From: Ptychodera flava
Taxonomy: Eukaryota; Hemichordata; Enteropneusta; Ptychoderidae
NCBI RefSeq assembly: GCF_041260155.1
Contig: NC_091942.1
Location: forward strand, 13,951,501 to 14,015,500
DNA length: 64,000 nt
Direction of reading: 5' to 3'
Part shown: in pieces, positions 52,665 through 64,000 of the stretch
Numbering within the stretch: the stretch's first letter is position 1
How the letters are laid out: every line of letters starts with the position of its first letter
The notes under the pieces: model-generated
Databases searched by the model: none
What the model was told of the DNA's origin: nothing
The model's input: the letters and a program-made list of their open reading frames with translations, nothing else
Made by a program: the position numbers and the translations under genes

Positions 52665-52811
52665 TTAAAGGTTATTTCAATAAGTACTGGTAACTCACAG
52701 GTGCTCTATGATCATGGCAAATCATGTAAAAAAGACTAACAAATAAATGTTGGGAGAGAGCAGAGCCAAACAAGAGCAGTGAATAAAAAAGAATACAATA
52801 CCTAACATCAC

Positions 52812-52865
52812 TAGACTGAAAGATCCATCACTCAAGGGTGCTCTGGAGAGATAGATCTTTCAGTT
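52812..52865. repeat. 56-bp-type palindromic repeat, copy 2
   Basis: TAGACTGAAAGATCCATCAC through AGATCTTTCAGTTT matches the copy at 10647-10702, including the GGGTGCTCT centre. It is less symmetrical than copy 1. Confidence 0.7.
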
Positions 52866-53558
52866 TCCTGCATGACCTGTTTCTTGATTCTTGAGCTAAG
52901 AGAAAAATTTAATTGACTATCAAATTGCAGTCTTCAATTCCAACAATGTAAAAATTCCACGGCAAAATCAACAGCTTTGTCATTAGTCATACCTGTTTAC
53001 TCAAGAGAAAAACAATCATAGCAGTTGCCTTCATACTTAGGATTAACAGTGACTTGTCTTTTGCAAATAACTGACAAATTTGTCTCATAAACAGAACTTT
53101 CAGGCCAAATCAGTCAAAGCACACTTCGTGCAATGTCTATATTTACGCCTGGTCAGTTTCAGTCACCGCAACATGATTGTGTCACAAGTGGCTTGATAGT
53201 GAACTGAATAATAAATTGTGTCCCTTCATGTAAAGCCGACTGTAATTTTTCCCTGGAAAGTTCCTGCATATTTGTCAGTGTTTGCAGCACAGGGCATGTG
53301 TAGCTGTGGTGGATGAGAGCTCTGCAGTGCAGTCTTGGTAACCGAGATTACTTTTTGTGAACTTTGCCATCTAAATCATGTCCATAAATCCTTGCTTCAC
53401 AATTAGCATACAATGGTCTTTCAGCAGTGTGGATCCTGAAGTAACACTTTGATATGTCTATTCTGTGTAAAACACTCAAACCCCTACTTTCAAGGCAATG
53501 CTTTTTTATTTGTATATATTCTGGCAAGATCTTTGCGAGTTCAATTCTGTCATATACT
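52866..53558. other. Downstream of the zinc-finger ORF, no gene seen
   Basis: AT-rich. It may hold the 3' UTR of the zinc-finger gene. Confidence 0.35.
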
Positions 53559-54113
53559 TTACGAAACAGAAAGATTTTCTTTTGTATGCATTCTCATGTG
53601 AACTGTGTGAGGATAACTCTGTACAAAACTCTTACCGCACACTTCACAGACATATGGCCTTTCCTTTGTGTGTATCCTCATATGAACTTTGAGAGGTGCA
53701 CCTTGAACAAACCCCTTACCGCATGTTTTACAGACATATGGTTTTTCATTTGTGTGTGTCCTATTGTGAATTACCAGGGATGAGTAGTTTTTATAACTCT
53801 TCTCGCACACTTTGCAAACATACGGCCTTTCATTTGAGTGCGTCCTGGTGTGAAGTTTGAGATATTCACTTGATGCACAGCCCTTACCACACACTTCGCA
53901 GACGTGTGGCCTTTCGTTGGTGTGCGTCCTGATGTGAACTTTCAGTGAAAACTTCGAAGCGAAACTCTTGCCGCAAAATTCACAGAGGAAGGTCTTCTTC
54001 TTAGTATGCACCTCGATGTGAACTTTGACATTGTCACTCACACTCATTGTCAAACCGGGTACTGCACACTTTGCAGAAAAGTTGTTTTTGATTTGTCTTG
54101 ACCTCAGTGTCAA
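53559..54113 (-). CDS. C2H2 zinc-finger ORF (five fingers), possibly a last exon or decaying copy
   Basis: The 184-residue open frame holds five classical fingers: C44/C47/H60/H64, C72/C75/H88/H92, C100/C103/H116/H120, C128/C131/H144/H148 and C156/C159/H172/H176. The linkers (HTNERPHV, HSNERPYV, HTNEKPYV, HTKERPYV) follow the TGEKP pattern with Asn or Lys for Gly. By family it is a nuclear sequence-specific DNA-binding protein; the target is unknown. A sixth, N-terminal finger is visible but split across frames: FCKVCSTRFDNE upstream in another frame and VKVHIEVH in this one. So the ORF start is not a natural start. Either a frameshift has damaged the gene or an intron border was missed. Large tandem finger arrays like this are often young and single-exon at the finger block. 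Confidence 0.6.
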   Translation of the reverse strand: MTLRSRQIKNNFSAKCAVPGLTMSVSDNVKVHIEVHTKKKTFLCEFCGKSFASKFSLKVHIRTHTNERPHVCEVCGKGCASSEYLKLHTRTHSNERPYVCKVCEKSYKNYSSLVIHNRTHTNEKPYVCKTCGKGFVQGAPLKVHMRIHTKERPYVCEVCGKSFVQSYPHTVHMRMHTKENLSVS

Positions 54114-55250
54114 TTTTGAAATGTCTTCATTTCATCATCTTGATGCATGATTTCTAAATCAAGAATCATCCCGCTACATGCATCTTCGTCAGCTTTGTTA
54201 TATCTTTATCCTGTACCATGTGCTTACCACATACTTGCTAAGCGTGATCTCATTTGATTTCTGATGTTTTACTCTTGGCGGCTTTCAGTTTCTATATTTC
54301 TTGGCAAACTTTCCAAAAAATTCCTTCAAAGATTCTGAAATGAAGGAAAGTCATAGGAGTCTGTTAAATGCTCACAAGCAACCCATTGGTTGAAATAGCT
54401 GTCTCATGTAACTTTCACTAAATACACTGTATGGAATGACTGTATAAGCGCCTGAAAATCGAATACAATGGCAACTGAAGTGGCTGTTCTATTAATTTTT
54501 TGACAAAAACATTGTATTTTACAAAATTTTGCAAAATCATGGTTTGCCATGTTTAATGTGAAAACTGAGATGCAATCTGTTATGAAATGTGATAACAGAC
54601 AACTGTAGGATTTGAACTTCATTTATGAAAATTCTCTTATAGATCAGTGAACTTCCCACTGAGAAACTGCAGAAATTCCTAATTTCGCTGATTAACATCA
54701 AGGGTAACCCTAAGAAGCCATAAATTCAATTTCATGGGAATATGACAAGTGGTATCAGAATACATAGTGGCAATGACACTTGGATCACATTTGGTTTGAT
54801 GTGGCACTAATATAGTATGCCAGAGTGAGTGTACATACAACATTTGATAGCTTCTATGGGCCATAGCTTGCAATAATCATAATGTCAAGTGCATTTGAAC
54901 ACATGTAGAAGCAATGTCCATCAAATACCACGATGAAGTATGTAATGGTTAGCAGCTGTTGCCATGGACACACATATACAACACAATGCAGCCTGATACA
55001 TCAAAATTAGTTATACAACCTACAATACCAAAGTTAAGATGTCCTCTTGTGATATTGTATTGCATAGAATTAATGTAAACATTATTTGGTAATTCATCAA
55101 GCAGTAATATTTAGGAAAACAACTTATTATTGGCTTGGAGATCTTTGGTTGTGTTTCTGTACAAATATCACCCAACATGTAAAATTCTGACTCACAGTCA
55201 CTGACATTTTCACAAAGTTTACACTTTTGCTGCTCATTATTTTTTATTTA
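54114..55250. other. Upstream of the zinc-finger ORF, no gene seen
   Basis: About 80 bases carry the out-of-frame first finger; otherwise no exon, KRAB, BTB or SCAN-like domain was recognised on the minus strand. Confidence 0.35.
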
Positions 55251-55261
55251 GCATACTTTTT

Positions 55262-55460
55262 GCTAATGATAAAAATTGCCCAAAAACACAAATATGAAAA
55301 TTTCACCACAATTTGAAGACACTCAACTATTAGGTTGCCACAAGGTATATGCACACCAAGTTTCAAAGCGATCAGAAGGGTTAATTTAGAGAAAATGAAT
55401 TTTGACTTAAAATGCAAAAAATTGCAACAAAAATACAAATAAGAAAATTTAACCACAATT
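55262..55460. repeat. Imperfect internal duplication with AAAATTGC motifs
   Basis: AAATATGAAAATTTCACCAC and AAATAAGAAAATTTAACCAC occur about 180 bases apart, each preceded by an AAAATTGC(C/A)(C/A)AA motif, so the block looks like two diverged repeat units. Confidence 0.5.
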
Positions 55461-55599
55461 TTGAGAGTCTGATAGAGGTCAACCCCTGGGATTAAGCAAT
55501 CTGTATAAAGAGAGTGTAAGTTGGCAGAGAGTTCCATCTGGTCAAATAATGATAGTGTCCTTGTAGCGTTTCTTATGACATCTACATAATGTTTGAAAC

Positions 55600-55790
55600 A
55601 ACAACAACACAACAGTTATGTTCGTTCAATTTTATTGGTAAACAAAACAACAACAGGACTTACAAACATAAACAACAATACAAACAACAGCACAAGTTAT
55701 GTTCGTTGAAATTTATCGGTCAACAACAACAACAACAACAACACGACTTATATAAACATAAACAATAATACAAACAACAACAACCAGATC
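55600..55790. repeat. CAA-rich tandem duplication, about 105-bp unit
   Basis: GTTATGTTCGTTCAATTTTA and GTTATGTTCGTTGAAATTTA head two units that end in ACTTACAAACATAAACAACA-type sequence, both embedded in (CAA)n. Confidence 0.8.
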
Positions 55791-55974
55791 TCTGGGGACC
55801 CCGTGCGGCGACGTCTATACGATACCAACTTACGACGCGGTATTCTCTTGCTGTCACCTCTCTGAGCGACAGTAAGAGAATACAACGTAGGTGTAGTTGA
55901 TTTTAACACGGTCCCTCCCAAGGAGGGACCGTGATTTAATCAGACTGAATTGTGACACACCATTTTTTTCAGCG

Positions 55975-56935
55975 CATACCCAGCACACAGATTATCGTAA
56001 CGTTGCTTTGATAGTCATTCGAGGCGGGCGGCCGCAGGTCGTCGTTTACTTGGAAAAAAAAAGAAAGGTCAGACATCGATTTCAGACAAGCAGCCAGAAA
56101 GAAACAAAGGAAACAATCTGGCGTCAAATAAATGATCCTCGACAATCACAAATACCTTCAAATGCTTATTGCTCCAGTATGGCCGGCCTAGAAACGTTAC
56201 ATGTGCCGAAATTTGGCAATATTCACTTCCTGGGAATTCCGCACACTTGCCCTGTATCCGCCGTACTGACTTAATTGGACTTCGCATTGATTGTGGGTAA
56301 GTTAGTTCGAATTCAGTATGGCGGATACAGGGCAAGTGTGCGGAATCCCCAGGAAGTGAATATTGCCAAATTTCGGCACATGTAACGTTTCTAGGCCGGC
56401 CATACTGGAGCAATAAATATTTGAAGGTATTTGTGATTGTCGAGGATCATTCATTTGACGCCAGATTGTTTCCTTTGTTTCTTTCTGGCTGCTTGTCTGA
56501 AACCGATGTCTGACGTTTTCTTTGTTTTTTTTCCCAAGTAAACGGCGACCTGCGGCCGCCCGCCTCGAACGACTATAGTTCTTTTACCGGTTCCATGATG
56601 CAGTGCGTGCCAGGGTATGCAAAGCGTACGTTATGCATAGAACTTTTAGCCGTAGGGTACACGTACACGCAGGGTACGTTACTCATAGAACTCTATGGCA
56701 GATTACACCCTGACCTATATTGTCGTCGCTGATGGTTAGATTATACACGGGGCATTATTTGGCATTGCAAATTTGTGTCATTTTTCTATAACAATCCGTT
56801 GTACTAAACAAATCAGCACGTTTTCGCTGGTTTGAGCTTATATACGGTGTTTGATAAAGTCACTGCAATGCATTGCGGGATAACCGGGAAAAGGTCTATT
56901 CAAGCAACGTTACGATAACCTGTGACCCAGCATAC
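55975..56935. mobile_element. Fold-back element with about 260-bp inner arms and a nested insertion
   Basis: The inner arms 56010-56270 and 56318-56577 are near-identical inverted copies (CGAGGCGGGCGGCCGCAGGT, GGCCGGCCTAGAAACGTTAC). An outer arm piece, ATTATCGTAACGTTGCTT at 55991, is matched in inverse only at about 56903-56920. The right arm is therefore interrupted by about 320 bases, which themselves begin with TTCTTTTACCGGTT and end with AACCGGGAAAAGG. Confidence 0.65.
56578..56898. mobile_element. Nested MITE-like insertion in the fold-back arm
   Basis: About 320 bases absent from the left arm of the surrounding element. The ends are imperfectly inverted (AGTTCTTTTACCGGTT and AACCGGGAAAAGGTCT), with further pairing of GATGCAGTGC and GCAATGCATT-type sequence. 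Confidence 0.4.
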
Positions 56936-57928
56936 CACATTCTGACACTGGGCACCACACATGCGACTGAGGTGAACAGGTAGAGAGTCGTTTACCGCCG
57001 ATTTCGTTTGCTGCGCCTTCAATCCTATCACTTGAATTTTCATACCTCAGTGTTGTTGCGTCAGAATTCCTTCTTTCCCGTGTTTCGGACAATTTCGACA
57101 TATATATGACGGTCACTATACCACTTCAGTTTGTTGTCTCTTTTGCAGGTATATTTAATACTATGGAGATAGTAGAGAGTATCTCGACGTCTCGTCTGTT
57201 GTTAGCCTTCAATCTTCATCGACATCCCATGTTAGTCGCGAGGTCCACATGGCATGGCACATCGCCTTTTACAATCAAAACTGCTCATGTAAATGCTCCA
57301 GCACACACCATGACGTCACAGAGGCCCCTTGAATCAGTCTAAATGCATGGTTTTCTCGTGTGTATTGTAGCGTTGAGCTAAATCTTCCTATTAGAAGGCA
57401 TTCTCCGGCACGAATTCTCTTGACAGGTGCAGGTGCCAGGGCAATGTCAGCTGAGTTTTCGTGTGGGCAAGTTCACGGGCGATGAAATAGCGCCCTCGGT
57501 GCTGTGTTTGCAGAAATTCATGCTCATTGCTGTGATGGGCCCAGCGCCTGTAACTCCGTATATTACCACAGAATACTGCAGCCATTTTTCACAACACTCA
57601 GCATTTTAATTCAGACAGGCGATTATCTATATGAAAATACTTCAAATTAAAGTTAAAACCAAGCATGCGGCGCCTGTTTAAAAAGCTAACCTTTATTACG
57701 CATGTCCAAACTCTCCTCCGTATGCAAATTACTTTACTGTTTTAGATCCCGCTGTTTTCCCTTTTTTACAATATAGCCATTTCAATCGATCAAAATTGAA
57801 GGAAAAGTAAAATAAAAACAATTCGGGTCTTCAATTTTAGATTAACAAGCTCTTGAAAAGAAATCTGCGACTATATACTTTGTTTGAAGTGCCATGAAAC
57901 TGCCCCCCGCGGCTGTTTTCCACTTCGA

Positions 57929-57936
57929 CCAATCAG
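57929..57936 (+). promoter_or_regulatory. CCAAT box upstream of importin alpha
   Basis: CCAATCAG about 100 bases before the donor of the non-coding first exon (58030), followed by TTTAAATA at 57955. The spacing is right for a core promoter; functional proof is lacking. Confidence 0.4.
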
Positions 57937-57979
57937 AATCCAGAAAAGGTAACTTTAAATATCCCTCGTTACATTTCAA

Positions 57980-58030
57980 AAAAGACATCGATCGAGTGTG
58001 CATGCTGCAGTTCTGAGCTCTCCTATCCAG
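57980..58030 (+). other. Candidate non-coding first exon of importin alpha
   Basis: It ends at a good donor (TATCCAG|GTAAAT). The next exon would start after TTTATTTACAG at 58836 and contains the ATG at 58989. The 5' edge is approximate. Confidence 0.4.
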
Positions 58031-58988
58031 GTAAATTTCAAACTTTTCAGTGTTTTACCGTTGTAAAATAAGATGGGCAGAAACATCATTCCACTATCAT
58101 GTACACAAGGGTACCGTATTAGTATATATCGTATAATATCGACCTGGTTTTACATGGACCGCTATATTTATTTTTCATCCATTGTCTACCGGATAATCGC
58201 CCTAAAATGTGTGAATGCGATCAGCATGTCGTTCGTAAAGATAAGGGAGCATTTTCGGCCTCCTGTAATACATCCATGGTAATACCAAGTGTAGACAATT
58301 TACTAACCAGTTCGTTGGTTGAACTTCGCTGCAGTATGTCATCTGTCTCTGATAAAAGGTACATTGCAGCGATCTTCACTGAAAATGGAGTTACTGTAGG
58401 GTCTTTAAAAAATGTCACCAATCCACTCAGTCTTGAGTCTTGCAATGATTACGCCCATGAGTCTTGTGAACGACTGTGTATGTGTGAACTGTAATGGATA
58501 CAAATGAGAAAATTCTGTTCTCAGAGCAATGTTGATGCTGGTTTGCCGAAGTTTGTCTTTTCAATATGGTGGTAATACCGTGAGCCATGGCGTGGCCATG
58601 AAAACTTTATGCAATACCTTTTTGAATTGTATACAACGTACTTCCACCTTTCGGTAACACTATGTTATGCTCACAAGATTGTAAAATATCATGTAATGCT
58701 CATCAGTATTTTAACCATACGGCGATTAAAATGACCACCATATTTGAAGTTTTGTGGTGGGAGCTGGTTTCTTGTGGTTTCCGGCACAATCGAAAATTCA
58801 AACTTGACCTAGACCGTTACTTTATTTATTTACAGGGTGACAAATTCAACTTGTCGAAATTTGAACTTGTCTGTTGTGACCAAACCGCTGTACAGAACAA
58901 AGGAAATTCGTATCACCAGCGGCAAACCAGGAAGGAATTTTACAAGTATAACGATATTTCTGGAAGTAGACCAAATCACAACTTCAAA

Positions 58989-61900
58989 ATGCCAGCACAG
59001 GAAAATCGCGGTGATCGCCTGAAAGCCTTCAAGAACAAAGGCCGTGATGCTGCGGTAAGATATGCAGACCCGATCAAATAGATTTCATGCACCTCAGTAA
59101 AATTTTTTCAGTGTTATAATATCTACTGTCTGGACACACACAATTTGATGTCTTCTACAATCAGATTTTTTAAATTTTTTCCAATGGTGTTTCCCGTGTG
59201 TCCATGATCAACAGTCGACCATGGCAGCACCGGTGCACCTGAATTGACCAGTATTTTACTATGTGTGAATTGAAATGACTGAAGTCAGTCACATGCATGA
59301 TGGACCAAGAAAGTGCCAATGAACCAAATATGAGTATTTCACTCGTACTGTGTTTGGCAGTCGGTCATTTTATATACCTAGAGACTCTGAAGATAACCAT
59401 TCACAACTTAGTATTTCTAGCACCAGTTTACAATCACAGAAGTCCCCTGTACCTGTTAAGTTAACCCAAGAATTTAAATGGCCCGCAAACAGACAAAACC
59501 AGGAAATTTGTATTAGTTTGTGCCACCATCAACTAATCCCTTGTGCATACTGAGTCTGTAGAAGACAACACGTCCCTTATATTCCAGAGTAGAATGTGTT
59601 ACAATCACTCATTTGCAAGGAGAATAATCGAACATTTTCTATGTAGTTTACCTAGCGTGGTTATGATGTGAGTCAAATGATATTCTCAGTTCCATTATTC
59701 ATCACAGTATGTTACAAATACAAAACTCTTAAACTATCTCTGTGATTGTAATGTTTATCCGTATTGAAAAGAGATTTTTGGCAGGCCATTTGAAACGGAT
59801 GAGCAACGCTTGTGGTATAATAGTAATAAAGCCGTAGTTGCCACAAAAATTACTATCTGCTATTCTGCAGTGGCAGTCTGCATATTTAAGCAATGCATGA
59901 AACAGCTTGTAGATGTGTACAGTGTTTTTCAACCATTTAAAAAAAGCAGATGACCAATCACAGGACGGTATCTGGAACCTCACCTTGGCAACATGTTATA
60001 TACAAGTAGTCGTTCAAATGATTGGCTACCTGCCAAATCTCACATGTCTCTACTCTCACACAACTGTGTATGAGGTGGCATCATGCCATATTAATCCCTT
60101 TGCCATCAAGGGGTATGTTGAGGCCAGTAGCTGTAACTTTTCATGACTTGTATTTTTTTCAGTGTTTGTGCTTTTAACGTCAGCTACAGTTTCTTGTTCT
60201 AATCCCTGAAGCTTATTGTTAAAGATCCATGTTATTATTCAGCTTGTCAACTCAGCCTGCAGATGTGCAAGACTGCATTGTTTTTGTTCAGAAGTGAATT
60301 CTGGTCTGGACCTAGAAAAAGTTAAAAACCATGAGTTTGAATGGACCACAACATAAACAAAACCATGTGCAGAAATGCACATACATGTAGAAATGCATGT
60401 ACATGTTTGTACATGTCAGTTCACGTGTTACTGCCATCACGTGACTCATGGGCAAACTAAACCTGTAGAACATGGCACAACCTTTTTATACCAGAGTAGA
60501 AAATCATTGAAATGTAAGCAACAACAGAGCATTTTACACATATACAGACACTGTGTTGACAAGCTAAACAGTGTTTCAACATAACAAGAATTGTAGGAGA
60601 CATTAAAAACACAAATAGTGAAAAAATCATCAAAAGTTACTTGGCCCTTTAAATATAAAAATATCCACAATTCTATTTCTGAATGTCTAGATCTTTATCC
60701 AGTATTTGATTTTGTACTTCTCTGGATCTTTATATTATAGGAAATGAGAAGGAGAAGAACAGACGTCAACGTTGAACTCAGAAAAGCCAAGAAGGACGAC
60801 CAGCTTCTTAAGAGACGGAATGTAACCATTGAGGAGGAATCAGTGGCACCCCTGCAGGAACAGAAGCAGGCCTCTGCTCAAATGTCCATTGAAGCCATCA
60901 AAGCTGACATCTGTAGTGCTAACCCACAAAAACAATTACAGGCTACACAGGCTGCCAGGTAAATAAAGACCATATCATGTAAAGGGACTATGGATAAATT
61001 TAAACTTGTGCATGACAGATGATACTTAGTATGTTGATCTTGACCCCCCCCCCCCTACCCCTCCCTCCCCATGAACCAAAGTGTTGAAGAGCAGAAATCC
61101 CATGACAAAATTATGATTTGAATTTTTCCCCAACACACTGGATGTTGAAATAGCTGGTTGTTGGAACTTCTGAAAGGTACATTACATTACATACATGTAT
61201 ATTCAGTTTCCACAGCATAACTTATGTGTGTGGTTAGTGTGACTCTACAGTGGAGCTAATACTCTTTGGCCTCCCCACCCCAGTGTTTGCATTTCACTTG
61301 TAACTTATGTATTACAATCTACATCCACAAGTTTGTTATGAACAGAAGACCTAAGCTTTTGTAAACAGGCAAATCTCACATTTTCGGTGTAATAAGACAA
61401 TGCATATGACATATACTGTACTTGTAAAATGTCGAACTTGTTTGCTTCAACCAGAACATGGTTGCACAGATTTATTGGTGATACAGTGTAAAATGTGACA
61501 CAAACATCACATGTCATGTACACAGCGATGAATGCTTTAATCAACTATTAATATTTCCCCACGTTACAGGAAAATGCTGTCACGAGAACGCAATCCTCCA
61601 CTTGATGCAATCATTAATGCTGGACTTATACCAAAATTTGTAGAATCACTGGCTAGGAATGATTGGTAAGAGAAAGTTTGATATTTTGACAGATAATGGT
61701 GATAGCTGAACGCACAATTGTTGAAATCTTTTTGCCAAGACGCTACAACCTATCACTTTTATAGACAGAGTGATTTTTTCCCCAAAATAAGCTGTGTAAA
61801 TGTGACAAGGGTTTACCAGTCATTTTTATGTGTGTTATATATATATATACTTTCATGATGCAGTTGGTCAACTGTGTTCTTGTATTTTCACCTACAGGAT

Positions 61901-63804
61901 TTCTAAGATTGTATTTGTTTGTCCAGACTTAAAGTGGCAGTACCCCCACCAGCATATCTTTATAAGAAATACACTGATATCCATTTCATTGCATTTCTTT
62001 TATAAGTTTTGAAGGACAACTTCATAAAGTTTTTTTCTCTTATTGCAAAAGTCATTGATTCCGTAATGCATTGATAAATGTCCATGATGGACAAATGGTA
62101 TATTCAAAACTGCTCCAGTCAATATGAGTAACCTAGGTAAAAATTTAAGGTCCTTTTCTTGTTCAAACCGATTTCCTCAGGAGTAGAGATCCTGCACCTT
62201 CATAAATGTTAACTGATATTGTTTAGACAAACATGAAGTGATTGAAAAATATCACTAGGAGTGACTGAATATTTTGTCAGTGTGCCCTCAAACAATTCAA
62301 TATTTCTGAGTCCTTTTGACTCAATCTCTGCTACTGGAGAGTTTCTTGACATCTATATAACGGCATGGATTACTGGTATATACATATTCTTTGTAAAAGA
62401 ATATGTATATATACCAGTGGGTCAAATCTTAGCATAAGAGGGCACGTTGTTTTTGTGGCCTGATCAAACATATTGTGTTATTTTTACAGGAATTTTTCAG
62501 GCTAACCCAAGTGCGGAGGCTATTTTCATAAACTGTTACATGTAGCTGTGACAGATTTTTGACATTTGCCTCTTAAATTGCATTTTCGTAATGTAATGTG
62601 CTGAGATGATTCTCTGAATAATGCAACATGTTTTGAAAGTTTTACAATAATTTTTTTCCTACAGTCCGGCACTTCAATTTGAGGCAGCCTGGGCACTGAC
62701 GAATATTGCGTCTGGTACCTCTGAGCAGACCAAGGCAGTCGTGGACCATGATGCAGTGCCTTCGTTCGTCAAATTGCTGAGCAGTTGCCAAGAAAACGTC
62801 TGTGAACAGGCTGTTTGGGCTCTAGGAAACATTGCAGGTGAAAAGCATAACTTTACATCATTTAAAATTTGTTAATTTTGTACGTCTCGTGAATTTTGTA
62901 TGTCTTCCTTTGATAAATATATTGTAAGAAGATCAGAGCAAATCGTTGATTTATTTGAGATGAATGCAGCGTAATTGGATGAAAAATAGGTCAAACCCGG
63001 CATTGGAATGGACCAAGGTACGAACAAACCCACTTGCGCAAATGCGCAAAGAAATATGTGCATTTCCGTATGTGCTTATACACACATGGGTTTGTTTGCA
63101 TCACCATCACGTGATCTTTTTGGGGGGGCGTACTGAGTCTGTAGAACATGCACGTCCTTTTTATTCTGGAGTAGAAGTATTGTCTCTGAATTTGAATCCT
63201 TGTTCCCATGTCTCTTGCTTGTGTAGGTCCAGTAATCATCACACACACACACAGGTTTGAAATTTTTCATTTGTCGGAGAGATGTGGTTGGAAAACCTTT
63301 AACTTGTTCAGGTTTACTGTTACCCATCGGCATCGTCAATCTTTATTTTTCCTGTATTGTTTCCTGTAGTCTAAATTTGAACAAATGGAATGATAAAAAG
63401 TCTACCAAGCTAATCTTCTCATCATTAAGCCTCCAGGTGTACAACCATAGCAGAGTTCAGTCTCTATGTAAGGAAACAGGAAGAAAGATAATGCTAACAA
63501 ATGCCTACTTTATGCTGTTTTTACAGGTGATGGCCCACACAACCGTGACCTGGTCATTCGCAGCGGCATCGTCCAGCCCCTTCTGGCACTCGTAACCCCC
63601 AAGACCCCTGCCCCTTTCCTCAGAAATGTAACATGGACCTTGTCCAACCTCTGCCGCAACAAAAGCCCTCCACCCAGCGTAGACGCTGTGATGCAGATGC
63701 TACCAGCGTTGGGTCACCTCATTTACCACACTGACAGAGAAGTACTGGCAGATACCTGCTGGGCACTCTCATACTTGACAGACGGTACAAATGACAGAAT
63801 CCAG
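58989..63804 (+). CDS. Importin subunit alpha, KPNA2-like, 5' part (5 coding exons, continues beyond the window)
   Basis: Coding exons 58989-59054, 60741-60958, 61570-61665, 62665-62837 and 63527-63804 join in phase to the first 277 residues. The 5' UTR probably extends back to the acceptor at 58836. Residues 7-62 are the importin-beta-binding domain: [31 protein letters not shown] and LKRRNV. Armadillo repeats follow, with the NLS-binding Trp/Asn ladder: [50 protein letters not shown] and [13 protein letters not shown]. The MRRRR/KKDDQ(L/M)LKRRNV wording is closest to the vertebrate KPNA2 (alpha-1) clade. It carries classical NLS cargo into the nucleus together with importin beta. The remaining repeats and the CAS-binding end lie outside. 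Confidence 0.93.
59470..59600. repeat. Dispersed repeat in importin intron, copy 1
   Basis: GTGCATACTGAGTCTGTAGA, then CACGTCCCTTATATTCCAGA and GTAGAA. Related copies lie at about 60410-60510 and 63050-63180. Confidence 0.55.
60170..60655. mobile_element. Diverged relative of the 26.5-kb MITE, with insertions
   Basis: CAGCTTGTCAACTCAGCCTG, GAAGTGAATTCTGGTC, GTTGACAAGCTAAACAGTG and AATCATCAAAAGTTACTTGG occur in the same order as at 26.6-26.87 kb, but the interior is longer and includes the dispersed repeat at 60410-60510. Confidence 0.55.
62372..62419. repeat. 48-bp palindrome in importin intron
   Basis: ACTGGTATATACATATTCTT and AAGAATATGTATATATACCAGT-type arms around TGTAA. Confidence 0.85.
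63050..63180. repeat. Dispersed repeat in importin intron, copy 3
   Basis: CATCACGTGATC, then GTACTGAGTCTGTAGAACAT, ACGTCCTTTTTATTCTGGAG and TAGAA, matching the copies at 59.5 and 60.4 kb. Confidence 0.55.
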
Positions 63805-63937
63805 GTTAGTGGAGAACAGACTTTTGGAAAGTCCAGATGCCTTGCAAGTTGACTGCCGTATGCACTTGAGTCTCCATTTTGCTTTTTGCTCTTTTTTCAA
63901 AATGCTTGCCCTTTGCATATTTTGACTTTTGGTGTAA

Positions 63938-64000
63938 CCCTTTCCTGCCAGACTTTAATGAAAAAACTTAACATAATATTCTGTATCATTATCACTCTTG
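63938..64000. mobile_element. Start of a possible third TTAA-type MITE, cut by the window edge
   Basis: GTAA then CCCTTTCCTGCCAGACTTTA resembles the end of the elements at 42468 and 52399. The remaining sequence differs, so it may be a related subfamily. Confidence 0.4.

Overview
This window is from an animal nuclear genome. Every convincing gene is split into short exons with GT/AG borders, introns run from about 0.3 to 2.7 kb, the DNA is AT-rich, and microsatellites and small inverted-repeat elements are dense. The gene content (apolipoprotein-D-like lipocalin, cholinesterase-fold secreted esterases, cytosolic sulfotransferase, C2H2 zinc finger, KPNA2-type importin alpha) fits an invertebrate deuterostome such as a hemichordate or echinoderm. 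Cephalochordates and lophotrochozoans cannot be excluded. The species call is inference.

Layout. 1-1.27 kb: no gene seen. 1.27-3.7 kb (+): complete four-exon lipocalin with TATA box and poly(A) signal. 5.9-16.2 kb (-) and 20.0-26.1 kb (-): two head-to-tail type-B carboxylesterase/cholinesterase-family genes. Each has nine coding exons, all nine intron positions and phases match, and each encodes a signal peptide, a catalytic Ser/Glu/His triad, a Cys cluster, a Ser/Thr-rich stalk and a hydrophobic C-terminus that suggests GPI anchoring. 27.3-29.0 kb (-): two small phase-compatible exons of an unrecognised gene. 29.5-32.7 kb: a large degenerate fold-back element. 33.9-39.6 kb (+): complete six-coding-exon cytosolic sulfotransferase. 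40.5-43.2 kb: a repeat-array element. 43.8-48.1 kb: a candidate promoter with a small first exon, a 571-bp near-perfect palindrome, and a frame-broken relic of the sulfotransferase last exon. 50.1-51.7 kb: a long non-coding TIR element. 53.6-54.1 kb (-): five-finger C2H2 ORF. 58.0-64.0 kb (+): first five coding exons of an importin alpha that runs off the window.

The genes do not form a pathway. The esterases are a tandem duplication whose similarity is patchy (exon 4 nearly identical, exon 9 strongly diverged), which suggests gene conversion. A notable feature of the intergenic and intronic DNA is its collection of non-autonomous DNA elements: three 1.6-1.9 kb elements with G-rich TIRs flanked by TWA trinucleotides (Harbinger-like signature), a TTAA-flanked 266-bp MITE present twice in opposite orientation, and several fold-back hairpins from 56 bp to about 3 kb. 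No retroviral or other capsid-bearing element, tRNA, rRNA or CRISPR array was recognised. All exon borders were placed by eye from splice consensus, reading phase and remembered family sequences; no alignment or search was run.
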